A DNA stretch of 64,000 bases from Flavobacterium alkalisoli. GTDB taxonomy: Bacteria; Bacteroidota; Bacteroidia; Flavobacteriales; Flavobacteriaceae. The translations under genes were made by a program, and so were the position numbers. Location of the stretch: assembly GCF_008000935.1 (NCBI RefSeq), contig NZ_CP042831.1, positions 3,921,856-3,985,855 of the forward strand, read 5' to 3'. The notes below the pieces were generated by a model, which worked only from the letters and a program-made list of their open reading frames with translations, had not been told where the DNA came from and searched no databases. This document shows positions 43,879 to 53,521 of the stretch, in pieces (the first letter of the stretch is position 1; every line of letters starts with the position of its first letter).

Positions 43879-44968
43879 GTGAACAATCCTAAAGCCCATA
43901 AAACTGCCCTATACGAAAAAGAAGGTATTAACCAGCCTGAGAGTATCAGCAAGGCTTCTATTGAAAACATTACCAAGCTAAGAAAAAAGCAACCTTCCGC
44001 TGTAGAGCTGATTGAAGGTATTCTTAAAAGCGATAAGACTGCGCTTAGCCGTGCCATTACTTTAATAGAAAGCACAAACCCCTCCCACCTTGAAAAGGCA
44101 AATGAGGTTATTGCAGGGTGTCTGCCTCATGCCAATAAATCTGTTCGTATAGGAATAACGGGGGTACCAGGTGTAGGAAAGAGTACTTTTATTGAGGCTT
44201 TTGGCAAACACCTTACCACAGCAGCTAGAAAGGTTGCCGTACTGGCCGTAGACCCAAGCAGTTCCTTATCCCATGGCAGCATACTGGGAGATAAAACCCC
44301 GCATGGAGGAACTGGTTAAGGACGAGAATGCATACATACGCCCTTCGGCCTCCGGAGATACTTTAGGAGGTGTGGCACGTAAAACCCGTGAAGCTATTAT
44401 TTTATGTGAAGCATGCGGGTTTGATACCATAATTATAGAGACTGTAGGTGTAGGGCAAAGTGAAACCGCCGTACATAGTATGGTAGACTTTTTCCTATTA
44501 CTAAAAATAGCCGGTGCCGGAGACGAGCTTCAGGGCATTAAGCGCGGTATTATGGAAATGGCCGACCTTATAGTAATCAACAAAGCGGACGGCGACAATA
44601 TCAAAAAAGCAAGACTTGCCAAAACCGAATTTAACAGGGCGCTTCATCTTTTCCCTGCAAAAACATCGGGGTGGCAACCTAAGGTTACCACATGCAGTGC
44701 TGTTACTAAAGATGGTATTGACGATGTATGGAATATAATGAACGACTACTTTACCCTTACCAAAGAAAACCATTACTTTGATAGCCGAAGAAGTGAGCAA
44801 AACAGCCACTGGCTTACCGAAACCATAAACGAACAGCTAAAAAACCGTTTTTATAACAGGCCTGATATTGCGCAACTGCTTACAGAAAACAAAAAAGCGG
44901 TACAAAACAATGAAATTTCACCGTTTGTAGCCGCTCATATATTGTTAGAAAAGTATTTTAATAAATAA
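43879..44968 (+). pseudogene. meaB: MeaB GTPase, interrupted by a single-base frameshift
   Basis: Methylmalonyl-CoA mutase-associated GTPase that protects and reloads adenosylcobalamin on the mutase. Start GTG 43879. Walker [10 protein letters not shown] (residues 95-103) is in the first frame. At the run CCCC (44297-44300) the frame breaks: frame 1 ends quickly at 44319, while the +1 frame continues with [44 protein letters not shown] and the NKADGDN motif to 44968. Removing one C restores a 362-residue MeaB. Either a real mutation or a sequencing error in a short homopolymer. Confidence 0.85.
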
Positions 44969-44980
44969 TAAGTCTAAACT

Positions 44981-45211
44981 TTATTCCTTTTCATAACGTT
45001 CCATTTCCCTGTCGTAAAAATTGTTAGCCTGCTCGATAAGACCCTCCATCTCGCTGTTTAGTTCATTCTCATCAAGATCTTCGGGTTCTTCAAGAAACTC
45101 CACCTCATCATCTTTAAGATTAATGATAAAACGCGGGTAATCAAGATGTATAATGTATATATCTTCCGGATGATCTGTATTGTCTCCCAATAAAAATTTA
45201 GGTAATTCCAT
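44981..45211 (-). CDS. Small acidic conserved protein (hypothetical)
   Basis: 76 aa with a defined start MELPKFLLGDNTDHPEDIYIIHLDYPRFIINLKDDEVEFLEEP. Very acidic, no cysteines, no hydrophobic segment. Similar short proteins occur widely in Flavobacteria; function unknown. 12 bp from the meaB stop, convergent. Confidence 0.8.
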   Translation of the reverse strand: MELPKFLLGDNTDHPEDIYIIHLDYPRFIINLKDDEVEFLEEPEDLDENELNSEMEGLIEQANNFYDREMERYEKE

Positions 45212-45245
45212 AGTATCTGTTTATAAAAGTATGTCTTAAAAAAGC

Positions 45246-46652
45246 TTACGCGGCTTTGCTAACAGAATTAGCAATTAGCCTCTTGGTAAGAATATGAAAG
45301 CGAATATACAAAAATATTGCGGCAGCTGTTAATCCTGCCAAAAGCCCTATCCATATACCGGCAGCCTTAAGTTCTGTGTGCAGCCCCAAGTAATAAGATA
45401 TTGGAAACCCTATAACCCAGTACGCAATAAAGGTTATATAGGTTGGTATTTTTACATCCTGTAATCCGCGTAATGCTCCAAGCACCACTACCTGTATACC
45501 ATCGGTAATCTGGAAAACGGCAGCAACCAATAATAACTGAGACGCTATACTTATAACCTCTGAGTTTTCCAGTGCCAGTTCAGGATTCTTCATATTAAGA
45601 AAGTACAAAGGCAGGTAATCGTGAAATAACACAAAAAATAAGGCAAAGATTATTTCAAGGATAATTGCCAGCAAAAATATGGAACGTGCCACTAGCTGAA
45701 GTTTTTTATAATCCTGTAATCCCCTCTGGTTTCCTACCCTAATCATAGAAGCTACACTTAAACCCATAGCAAACATAAAGGTCATGGAAGCAAGGCTAAG
45801 TGCAATTTGGTTTGCTGCCTGGCTATTAGCACCTATTGATCCCGAAAGCCATACAGCCCCTGTAAATAAAGCAACCTCAAACAGCATCTGCATAGAAGAA
45901 GGCACACCTATAGAGGTAATCTTTTTAAGGATGGATTTCTTGATTTCACCAAAGGTAAATCCGGTGAAATAAGTTTTAAGCTTACTGTTTAGATACAAAC
46001 TGTAGTGCATATATACCAGCATGAAAATCCTGGATACCACAGTTCCTAATGCCGCACCAACAATACCCATTTTAGGGAATATCCATACACCGTATATAAG
46101 AAGGTAGTTTACAACTATATTAATGATATTAGACACTATTACCGCATACATAGCATATTTGGTAAGCGAAAGCCCGTCGGCAAACTGCTTGTACCCCTGG
46201 AATATTACCATAGGTAATAGCGAGAAAGCTACCCAGTCCACATAAGGTGCCGCAAGGTTTACCACCTCATCGGGTTGTCCCATAAGATGCATTAACGGCT
46301 TTGCAAACCATACTACTGCAAACAGCATTATCCCTAACAATGTACACAAGAACAGGCCATGATGAAAAACCGTTCTTACCTTAGCCGTATCCTTTTCTGC
46401 ATCACCCTCTGCTATAATAGGCGTAATAGCTGTAGAAAAACCAATACCTACCGACATAGCCACAAACACCATACTGTTCCCCAGTGAAGCCGCAGCCAGT
46501 TCGGCAGCTCCCAGCTTACCCACCATAATATTATCTATAATACCTGTAATGGTATGACCAAGCATACCCAGTATTACAGGATAAGCCAGTCTAATATTGT
46601 AGGAGAATTCTTTTGTGTATTGAGCTAAGTTCACTTTGTAATTTTTCTGCAA
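45246..46652 (-). CDS. MATE family efflux protein
   Basis: 468 aa, 12 hydrophobic segments in two pseudo-symmetric halves. Family features: AYPVILGMLGHTITGIIDNIMVGKLGAAELAAASLGNS and the later GVPSSMQMLFEVALFTGAVWLSGSIG with MGLSVASMIRVGNQRG. Na+- or H+-driven export of cationic drugs and dyes, substrate not predictable. Monocistronic; divergent from the 46816 gene. Confidence 0.93.
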   Translation of the reverse strand: MQKNYKVNLAQYTKEFSYNIRLAYPVILGMLGHTITGIIDNIMVGKLGAAELAAASLGNSMVFVAMSVGIGFSTAITPIIAEGDAEKDTAKVRTVFHHGLFLCTLLGIMLFAVVWFAKPLMHLMGQPDEVVNLAAPYVDWVAFSLLPMVIFQGYKQFADGLSLTKYAMYAVIVSNIINIVVNYLLIYGVWIFPKMGIVGAALGTVVSRIFMLVYMHYSLYLNSKLKTYFTGFTFGEIKKSILKKITSIGVPSSMQMLFEVALFTGAVWLSGSIGANSQAANQIALSLASMTFMFAMGLSVASMIRVGNQRGLQDYKKLQLVARSIFLLAIILEIIFALFFVLFHDYLPLYFLNMKNPELALENSEVISIASQLLLVAAVFQITDGIQVVVLGALRGLQDVKIPTYITFIAYWVIGFPISYYLGLHTELKAAGIWIGLLAGLTAAAIFLYIRFHILTKRLIANSVSKAA

Positions 46653-46815
46653 AATTAAGAAGAAGCTTGGCTATAAACACGAACGACCTCAAAATCAGTT
46701 TATTAAAACCATAAAAGTTAAAATATTAAAAAGTATAACTATTTTTAACTTTATCTTAAAAATATTATTAGATTTACCGCAGTAATTTTACTTCATAATC
46801 ATAATACTTGAATAT

Positions 46816-47325
46816 ATGAAGTTGATGAAACGATTTTTAATTGCTGCCGTACTGTTAGTTGCAGGGGGCGCAAATGCACAGGAAACAATAACTGATAATA
46901 ACTATGACCAGGGATTCCGTTTAGGATTTGGTATTAATGCAGGAGGAGTTACCAACGATGCTTTTAATTTTGCATTTGGTGGTGACGTAAGATTACAATA
47001 CGACCTTTCTCAGGACACCTCCCTAACCCTTACAACTGGATTCACTAATCTTTTTGCAAAGGAAAATGAATTTAAGGATTTAGGTTTCATTCCGGTAAAG
47101 GCAGGTTTTAAGGCCTTTATTAACAGTAGCCCTTTTTATGTAATGGGCGAAACCGGTGCCGGTTTTGCAGTTACAAACGGTTATGACGAAACAACCTTTA
47201 TCTGGTCGCCGGGAGTAGGATATGCCAACGACTTTATTGACCTTAGTGTACGATATGAAGATGTAGACTCCTATTACGACTCAGGAATTATAGCATTAAG
47301 ACTGGCCTATGGCTTTAAATTGTAA
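46816..47325 (+). CDS. Small outer-membrane beta-barrel protein
   Basis: 169 aa; start at 46816 or at the second Met (46825). Signal peptide MKRFLIAAVLLVAGGANAQ. The mature part is an eight-strand-like pattern ending LRLAYGFKL, with the motif SPGVGYANDFIDLSVRYED common to flavobacterial OmpW/OmpX-like barrels. Function unknown. Confidence 0.75.
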   Translation: MKLMKRFLIAAVLLVAGGANAQETITDNNYDQGFRLGFGINAGGVTNDAFNFAFGGDVRLQYDLSQDTSLTLTTGFTNLFAKENEFKDLGFIPVKAGFKAFINSSPFYVMGETGAGFAVTNGYDETTFIWSPGVGYANDFIDLSVRYEDVDSYYDSGIIALRLAYGFKL

Positions 47326-47366
47326 ACACCAAAACAATTAATACAATAACCTAAGTAAACTAACCT

Positions 47367-47399
47367 AAAAGCCTGTAGCAGAGATGTTACAGGCTTTAT
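47367..47399. terminator. Bidirectional terminator between convergent genes
   Basis: AAAAGCCTGTA (47367-47377) pairs with TACAGGCTTT (47388-47397); it overlaps the end of the ppk2 gene. Confidence 0.8.
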
Positions 47400-48283
47400 T
47401 TATTTCCAGGCTTTTCATTAAGTAGTTTTACTCTGTATAAAGCGATATTATCAAGCACATCCTCATTAACTTCAGGCTCCTGAAAATCATACTTTTTAAG
47501 TTCGTTTAATATTGCTTTTGCTACAAGCAGGCGGGCTGTTTCTTTATCGTCTGCCGGAATCGCATACCAAGGGGCATGATTGGTAGAAGTTTTGTTTATG
47601 GCTTCCTCATAATACTTTTGGTATTTACCCCACAAATCCCTTTCATCAAGGTCGCCAGCCGAAAATTTCCAGTAACGCTCTTCCTTTTCAAGACGCCTAA
47701 GCAGTCTTTGCCTCTGCTCCTCTTTACTTAAATGAAGGAAGAATTTCAAAACTATAGTTCCGTTTTGGGCAATATGTTTTTCAAAACTGTTTATCTGCTT
47801 AAATCTTTCTTCCCAAAAACCCTCGGTAATATCCTTAACCTTTTCTATACCCGGAAGGTTCTCGTTTAAGAGATATTCCGGATGCACACGCGTTACAAGC
47901 ACATTTTCGTAATGAGAACGATTAAACACCGAAAACTTACCTCTCTCCGGCAAAGCAATATAATGACGCCATAAATAATCATGATCCAGTTCAAGAGGTG
48001 TAGGTGTCTTAAAGCTGTGCACCACTACTCCCCTGGCATTAAAGTTTTTAAACACTTCCCTTATAAGGCTGTCCTTACCCGAAGTATCCATACCCTGTAT
48101 ACAGATAAGTACACCATACCTGTTGTTAGCATACATCTTATCCTGAAGCTTACCCAGCTTAACACTCGTTTTTTCTATTTTCTTTACTTTCTTTTTAGCT
48201 GTAAGTTCAAGCTCTATATTTGTAGGGGTATTTTCTATAGAAAAAGTACCGGTAATTTTAAAGTCATCTGTAGTAATACTCAT
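47396..48283 (-). CDS. Polyphosphate kinase 2 family protein (PPK2)
   Basis: 295 aa. Walker A GMDTSGKDS (64-72), then NARGVVVHSFKTPTPLELDHDYLWRHY and the VFNRSHYENVLVTRVHPE block; Walker-B-like lid RRLEKEERYWKFS. PPK2 enzymes transfer phosphate between polyphosphate and nucleoside mono- or diphosphates. Length fits class III or class I single-domain enzymes. Cytoplasmic; monocistronic. Confidence 0.93.
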   Translation of the reverse strand: MSITTDDFKITGTFSIENTPTNIELELTAKKKVKKIEKTSVKLGKLQDKMYANNRYGVLICIQGMDTSGKDSLIREVFKNFNARGVVVHSFKTPTPLELDHDYLWRHYIALPERGKFSVFNRSHYENVLVTRVHPEYLLNENLPGIEKVKDITEGFWEERFKQINSFEKHIAQNGTIVLKFFLHLSKEEQRQRLLRRLEKEERYWKFSAGDLDERDLWGKYQKYYEEAINKTSTNHAPWYAIPADDKETARLLVAKAILNELKKYDFQEPEVNEDVLDNIALYRVKLLNEKPGNK

Positions 48284-48358
48284 GGCGCAGAAATGTTATA
48301 TCTTTATATAAATGTAAGAATTTAAACAATAACACGTTTACACCAAAAACATAAGTTT

Positions 48359-49204
48359 ATGCAAAAGTTTAAGCTGGAACTGCTGTTTCACATTATGGGA
48401 ATAGGCTCTGCATCGGGGCTTTTTTTTAATGGTGGTTCGGTTTTCCTTATATCAGACAACAGCAGCATGCTGTATGAATATAACATAGCGGAAAACAAAA
48501 CCGATAAGATTTCCCTGGCAGCCAAAGACTACGCAGGCCCGCTTGAAAACATACCTAAAAAAGACAAACCCGATTATGAGGCTATAGCGGCTTTTAATAA
48601 TGAACTCTATATTTTTGGGTCGGGCTCCAAAGAAAACAGGAGCATCCTTACACGATACAACATGCAGACCAAAACTACAGAAGGCCCCGTTGATGCCATT
48701 TATCTGTATCTGGCAATGCAGGGATTTAGCGAAATAAGCCCTGAGGATTTTAACATAGAAGCTGCGGTTAATGATGGCGACATATGGTATCTTTTCCAAA
48801 GAGGTAACGGCCCGGCTCAGCAAAACGGAGTTTTTACACTGGAAGGCGATATTAATGAGTTTTCTGTACAGATTATATACAACCCTATAGAACTGCCTAA
48901 AATAAACGGATCTCAGTCGAGCTTTACCGATGCGGTTAAAGTAGGAGATAAACTTTACTTTATTGCCGCTGCCGAGAGTTCTAACTCTACTTATCTTGAC
49001 GGTGAGGTGGCAGGATCTCTTGTAGGCAGGATGGATATAGAAACCATGACAGTTGAGTTTACCCAAACCATATCCGACAGGAATAAGTTTGAAGGCATTA
49101 CCCTATATAAGGATAACGGAAACTCTCTGGAATTCCTTTTATGTGAGGACACCGACAGTGATGCTACCGAATCGGACATATACAGGCTTACTATTGATAA
49201 ATAG
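48359..49204 (+). CDS. Beta-propeller-like protein, DUF6929 type (hypothetical)
   Basis: 281 aa. Repeated strand blocks (SGLFFNGGSVFLISDNSSMLYEYNI, NELYIFGSGSKENRSILTRYNM, DKLYFIAAAESS, NSLEFLLCEDTDSDATESDIYRLTI) suggest a beta-propeller. It resembles proteins annotated DUF6929. There is no signal peptide, so a cytoplasmic location is likely. Function unknown. Confidence 0.75.
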   Translation: MQKFKLELLFHIMGIGSASGLFFNGGSVFLISDNSSMLYEYNIAENKTDKISLAAKDYAGPLENIPKKDKPDYEAIAAFNNELYIFGSGSKENRSILTRYNMQTKTTEGPVDAIYLYLAMQGFSEISPEDFNIEAAVNDGDIWYLFQRGNGPAQQNGVFTLEGDINEFSVQIIYNPIELPKINGSQSSFTDAVKVGDKLYFIAAAESSNSTYLDGEVAGSLVGRMDIETMTVEFTQTISDRNKFEGITLYKDNGNSLEFLLCEDTDSDATESDIYRLTIDK

Positions 49205-49217
49205 TTATTTTAGTCAT

Positions 49218-49270
49218 CAGTGTTCACTATACAGTACTATTGAAAACTGAAAACTGAATACTGAACACTG
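49218..49270. repeat. Intergenic inverted repeat with ACTGAAA units
   Basis: CAGTGTTCACTAT (49218-49230) pairs with ATACTGAACACTG (49258-49270), 12 of 13 positions. Between the arms lie short ACTGAAA repeats. It stands between the DUF6929 gene and the sigma-factor gene. Confidence 0.6.
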
Positions 49271-49339
49271 TAAACTTTTTTAATCCCCCTCCCAACCTTT
49301 TACTGTTTTTTCTGCTCTATATAAACAAAGAGACAAATT

Positions 49340-49894
49340 GTGATAGAAGAAAAACTAATAACAGCATGCAGGAAAATGCACCGAGACGCTCAGCGCAGGG
49401 TATATGAATATATGGCACCTAAGCTATACCACACCTGCAAAAGGTACTTAAAGAGCGAAGTGGAAATTGAAGAGGCAATAGCCGATGCCTTCTATACCAT
49501 TTTTACCAAGCTTGACCAATTAAAGGAAACTAAGGCTTTTGAAGCCTGGGCAAGGCGTATAGCCATAAACCAATGCCTGCTTACTCTTAAAAGAAAGGTG
49601 AACTTTAATATTTATATTGAAGACATGAACGCTTCGGCAGAGCCTGCACAAGCCCAATCGGCCGGGCTTGAGGAAGAAGACCTGCTAAAACTGCTCGATT
49701 ACCTGCCCGAAGGATGCAGGACCGTTTTTAACCTTTTTGCCATAGAAGGTTACTCACACAAAGAAATAGCTGCAATGCTTAATATTACAGAAGGGACTTC
49801 AAAATCACAATTAAATGTCTCCCGCAGTAAACTAAAGGATTTAGTAAACAATGTTTATTATCTAAATGAAAACAGCTATGGAAAATCAAAATAA
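49340..49894 (+). CDS. ECF-type RNA polymerase sigma factor
   Basis: 184 aa, GTG start. Region 2 (EIEEAIADAFYTIFTKLDQLKETKAFEAWARRIAINQCL) and region 4 (LLDYLPEGCRTVFNLFAIEGYSHKEIAAMLNITEGTSKSQLNVSRSKL) are complete; there is no region 3 or extension. It overlaps the start of the downstream von Willebrand protein gene, a pairing typical of envelope-sensing ECF modules. Confidence 0.93.
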   Translation: MIEEKLITACRKMHRDAQRRVYEYMAPKLYHTCKRYLKSEVEIEEAIADAFYTIFTKLDQLKETKAFEAWARRIAINQCLLTLKRKVNFNIYIEDMNASAEPAQAQSAGLEEEDLLKLLDYLPEGCRTVFNLFAIEGYSHKEIAAMLNITEGTSKSQLNVSRSKLKDLVNNVYYLNENSYGKSK

Positions 49895-52568
49895 ATTATA
49901 CGAACAATTTAAAGATGCAGCCGGAAAAGCCGAGGAAAAAGGCTTTGACCGAATGGAAGCGGTATGGAACCGTGTTGAAGATAAGCTCGACAGGAAAAAG
50001 AAACGAAGGGGCGCCATTTACTGGAGGTATGGTGGTGTAGCTGCTGCTTTGCTAATATTATTAGCATTAGGCGGAAGGTTTTTTAACAACCATACATCGC
50101 CGGAGTTACCGGAACAAAACCCAGAAACACAGGTTACCACTATAGACCATGATAAAATAGAAGAAACGTTTAGCCCAACCGCTAAGGACAGCCAGACTGA
50201 GGAAAGCGTCGTGGTAAATGCTCCTATTGAACAAAAAACGCAGCCTATTCTAAGTAAAAAGACGGAATATCAAAACGGTAAATCTTACACTACAGAAGAT
50301 GGGGTAAACGTAATAGAGGAAGTAAAATTTAAACATCTTGAAGTTAGGAAAAAAGAAGCGGTTGTAGAAAGTACTCAACTTGATGAAGTGGTAGTTACCA
50401 GCTATAGATCTGTAACAAGTCATAAATCTGCAATGGCAGTAGCAACCATACAGGCAGAATCTCTAGAGGACAGAGCTAACACTGTACCTATCCAAAGTTT
50501 ACAAGGAAAAGTTGCCGGAGTAAAAATAGAGAACTCTATAGGATATCTGACTGAACAACCAAGAGCAGATAAAACAATAGTACTTAGAGGTGTAGGAAGT
50601 ATAACCAACACAGCACCTCTATATGTAGTAGACGGCCTTCCTGTAGACGAAAAAACATTCAGGAACCTAAATCAAAACGATATTACCTCTATCGCGGTTT
50701 ATAAAGATGCTGCAGCAACTTCCATATATGGTAACAGGGGCGCTAACGGTGTGGTGGTTATCTCCACTATCAATCCGGGGGTATTAACACCTAATGTTAG
50801 CAATGGTACTTATGACATAAGCGATGGCAGCGACACAACCTACCGTAACCTGCCTGGACAAATACTGGGTGTACAGGAAGATGCCGACAAATCTATAGAC
50901 ATTACAAGCCTTACAACGTTTAGAGGATATAACCCTCCGCTATATGTAATAGACGGTATGCCTGTAGATGAGGAAACAGCAAAGACCATCAACGCTAACG
51001 ACATTGCTTCGGTTACCATACTTAAAAATGCCTCGGCTACCTCTTTATATGGTGCGCGTGGTGCTAACGGTGTTGTTATACTAACTACCAAAACCGGAAC
51101 TTCAGATATTGAGATTTCTGATGAACTGGATAACGAACAGCCAGATCCGTTTAAGATACATGTAGATGAGGAAGAGTATGAAATGTTTGAAGAAAATAAA
51201 TTTGAAAATCCGGCTGTAACACCGCTTTCCACTTTCTCCATTGATGTGGATAATGCATCCTATACAAACGTTCGCCGCTTTTTAAACAACGGGCAAACCG
51301 TACCTAAAGACGCAGTACGTGTAGAGGAAATGATAAACTTCTTTAAGTACAGTTATCCGCAGCCTAAAGGAGACGTGCCTTTCTCTATAAATACTGAATA
51401 CAGCGACGCGCCATGGAACCCTAAACACAAACTATTGAAAATAGGACTAAAGGGTCTTGAAATACCTACCGAGGATTTACCGGCATCTAACTTTGTGTTC
51501 CTTATCGATGTAAGCGGATCTATGGACAGCGACAATAAATTACCGTTACTAAAACAGTCCATGAAGTTACTGGTTAACCAAATGCGACCAAAAGACAGGA
51601 TAGCCATAGTGGTATATGCGGGCGCTGCAGGACTAGTACTCCCATCAACCAGCGGAAGCGAAAAAACTAAAATAGTAAAGGCTTTAGATGAACTAAGTGC
51701 GGGTGGCAGTACTGCCGGCGGTGAAGGTATTGAACTGGCCTACAAAACAGCCCAGGAAAACTTTATTAAAGGAGGTAATAACAGAGTAATACTAGCTACC
51801 GATGGTGATTTTAATGTTGGAGCATCATCAAACAGGGATATGCAGACACTTATTGAAGAAAAGCGCAAAAGCGGAGTGTTCCTTACCTGTCTGGGCTATG
51901 GGATGGGTAATTACAAAGATTCTAAAATGGAAACGCTTGCCGACAAAGGCAACGGTAACTACGCCTACATTGACAACATGCAGGAAGCCGACCGCTTTTT
52001 ACAGAAAGAGTTTAAAGGCTCTATGTATGCCATTGCAAAAGACGTTAAAATACAAATCGAGTTTAACCCTAAACATGTGCAGTCATACCGACTTATAGGT
52101 TATGAAAACCGCAAACTAAGGGATGAGGATTTTGCTAACGATGCCATAGATGCAGGGGAGCTTGGCAGCGGACATACCGTTACAGCATTGTATGAAATAA
52201 TACCAACAGGTGTACAAAGTGACTACTACAATCCTGCACCTGATTTGAAATACAGTCAGCCAACGGCTTCTAAGAATAAATATAGCGATGAGCTGGCAAC
52301 CATTAAATTCAGGCACAAAAAGCCTGATGGCGATAAGAGTAAAGAAACTGTACAGGTAATACCAAACAAAGCAGTAAGCCTGGAACAGGCATCGGGCGAC
52401 TTTAAATTTGCCGCCGCAGTTGCATGGTTCGGGTTAAAGCTAAGGGATTCCAAACTTATACCTAACAAGGCTTCTAAAGACATTATTAAGCTTGCCAAAG
52501 AAGGTTCAAAACCGGACCCTGACGGATATAAGGCAGAGTTTATAAGACTTGTAGATATGGTACAATAA
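49878..52568 (+). CDS. Membrane protein: tandem TonB-plug-like domains plus von Willebrand A (YfbK-like)
   Basis: 896 aa from ATG 49878 (an ATG 12 nt upstream is also possible). Residues 1-50 are cytoplasmic and charged; one membrane segment follows (about 53-68, GGVAAALLILLALGG). Two plug-like modules come next: about 165-305 (DEVVVTSYRS...APLYVVDGLPVDEKTF...NRGANGVVVIST) and 310-415 (PPLYVIDGMPVDEETA...ARGANGVVILTT). Then a vWA-like N-domain, the vWA domain with MIDAS DVSGSMDS (about 540), and a DUF3520-type C-terminus. Likely the anti-sigma/sensor partner of the sigma factor. No beta-barrel is present. Confidence 0.88.
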   Translation: MENQNKLYEQFKDAAGKAEEKGFDRMEAVWNRVEDKLDRKKKRRGAIYWRYGGVAAALLILLALGGRFFNNHTSPELPEQNPETQVTTIDHDKIEETFSPTAKDSQTEESVVVNAPIEQKTQPILSKKTEYQNGKSYTTEDGVNVIEEVKFKHLEVRKKEAVVESTQLDEVVVTSYRSVTSHKSAMAVATIQAESLEDRANTVPIQSLQGKVAGVKIENSIGYLTEQPRADKTIVLRGVGSITNTAPLYVVDGLPVDEKTFRNLNQNDITSIAVYKDAAATSIYGNRGANGVVVISTINPGVLTPNVSNGTYDISDGSDTTYRNLPGQILGVQEDADKSIDITSLTTFRGYNPPLYVIDGMPVDEETAKTINANDIASVTILKNASATSLYGARGANGVVILTTKTGTSDIEISDELDNEQPDPFKIHVDEEEYEMFEENKFENPAVTPLSTFSIDVDNASYTNVRRFLNNGQTVPKDAVRVEEMINFFKYSYPQPKGDVPFSINTEYSDAPWNPKHKLLKIGLKGLEIPTEDLPASNFVFLIDVSGSMDSDNKLPLLKQSMKLLVNQMRPKDRIAIVVYAGAAGLVLPSTSGSEKTKIVKALDELSAGGSTAGGEGIELAYKTAQENFIKGGNNRVILATDGDFNVGASSNRDMQTLIEEKRKSGVFLTCLGYGMGNYKDSKMETLADKGNGNYAYIDNMQEADRFLQKEFKGSMYAIAKDVKIQIEFNPKHVQSYRLIGYENRKLRDEDFANDAIDAGELGSGHTVTALYEIIPTGVQSDYYNPAPDLKYSQPTASKNKYSDELATIKFRHKKPDGDKSKETVQVIPNKAVSLEQASGDFKFAAAVAWFGLKLRDSKLIPNKASKDIIKLAKEGSKPDPDGYKAEFIRLVDMVQ

Positions 52569-52572
52569 AAAC

Positions 52573-52600
52573 AAAAGGCAGGATTAAATCCTGCCTTTTT
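52573..52600. terminator. Bidirectional terminator after the vWA gene
   Basis: GGCAGGAT (52577-52584) pairs with ATCCTGCC (52588-52595), flanked by A and T runs. Confidence 0.9.
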
Positions 52601-52603
52601 GGT

Positions 52604-53518
52604 TTATCTTCCGTGATACTTCATATCCGGTAATGGTTCGTTATTTTTAAGAAAACGGTCAAACCAGTTTAGCACCATTTTATTTACTTCATTTTTGTTT
52701 TCGTTGATACCATGATCACTCCCTTCAAAAACCACAAGCCTGTAGGGTATTCTGTATTTTTCAAATTCAATAGCCAGTTTCAGGCTCTGCTCACATTTCA
52801 CCCGCCAGTCGGCATTACCGTGTAGCATCAATAATGGAACATTTATTGGCAATTTTTCTACCCATTCAATAGCCGATCTTTTTGTAAGTTCAGCTTCTTT
52901 ATTATTTGCATAATTGGGAATAAGTTCGCTGTACACCTTTTCCATTTCAGGCCTTTCAAGTCCGGCTCTCATATCAGAAAGTGCTCCGCCCACAACAGCC
53001 GCCTTTATCTTATTGGTCTCCGTTAGTGCCCTTAAAGTCATCATTCCGCCCCTACTCCAGCCATACATACCTATACGCGTTGTATCTGACTCTTTAATTT
53101 CAGCAAGTACATCAATTAAGTTAACCACATCATCAACATCACTGCCGCCAAATTCTTCAGTCCCTTCGCTGCCACCGTTACCACGATACTGGCTGGCTAT
53201 TACCACATAACCTTCTTTTGCCAGCGGGCCTAAAAAGCGATATGCATAAGGCAGGATCAATTCTCCAAAATCCCTGTTACCTCCTCTGTTAAATATAATA
53301 ACCGGGTGTGGTCCCTGGGTTTTAGGCTGCACAAGATATCCGTTAACTTTTAAGCTGTCACTGGCATAAGTTATACTGTAAACTTCAATACTGTCTTTAT
53401 AAGATATTTTTGCGGGAGTAGTTTGCAGCTCTTTTTTCAAAAGTAGCTTTTGCTGATTTTGGGCAAAAACAACAACCCCTAAAAACAATAATATTACAGT
53501 ACTGAATTTTTTAACCAT
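52604..53518 (-). CDS. Secreted S9-like prolyl oligopeptidase-type hydrolase
   Basis: 304 aa with a signal peptide (MVKKFSTVILLFLGVVVFAQ). The alpha/beta-hydrolase nucleophile is in MYGWSRGGMM; the downstream LMLHGNADWRVKCEQS carries the acid region and FEGSDHGINENK the His. There is no beta-propeller domain, so it is a dienelactone-hydrolase-like or S9C-type peptidase acting in the periplasm. It ends 4 bp from the bidirectional terminator region and starts close to the ABC-F gene stop. Confidence 0.9.
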   Translation of the reverse strand: MVKKFSTVILLFLGVVVFAQNQQKLLLKKELQTTPAKISYKDSIEVYSITYASDSLKVNGYLVQPKTQGPHPVIIFNRGGNRDFGELILPYAYRFLGPLAKEGYVVIASQYRGNGGSEGTEEFGGSDVDDVVNLIDVLAEIKESDTTRIGMYGWSRGGMMTLRALTETNKIKAAVVGGALSDMRAGLERPEMEKVYSELIPNYANNKEAELTKRSAIEWVEKLPINVPLLMLHGNADWRVKCEQSLKLAIEFEKYRIPYRLVVFEGSDHGINENKNEVNKMVLNWFDRFLKNNEPLPDMKYHGR

Positions 53519-53521
53519 AGT

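Noticed and set aside
44273..44319. Programmed frameshift in meaB
   Set aside because: No slippery heptamer or downstream structure was seen; a single extra C in CCCC explains it more simply.
48452..49066. 204-codon minus-strand ORF over the DUF6929 gene
   Set aside because: Antisense to a well-formed propeller-like protein; no domain or start signal.
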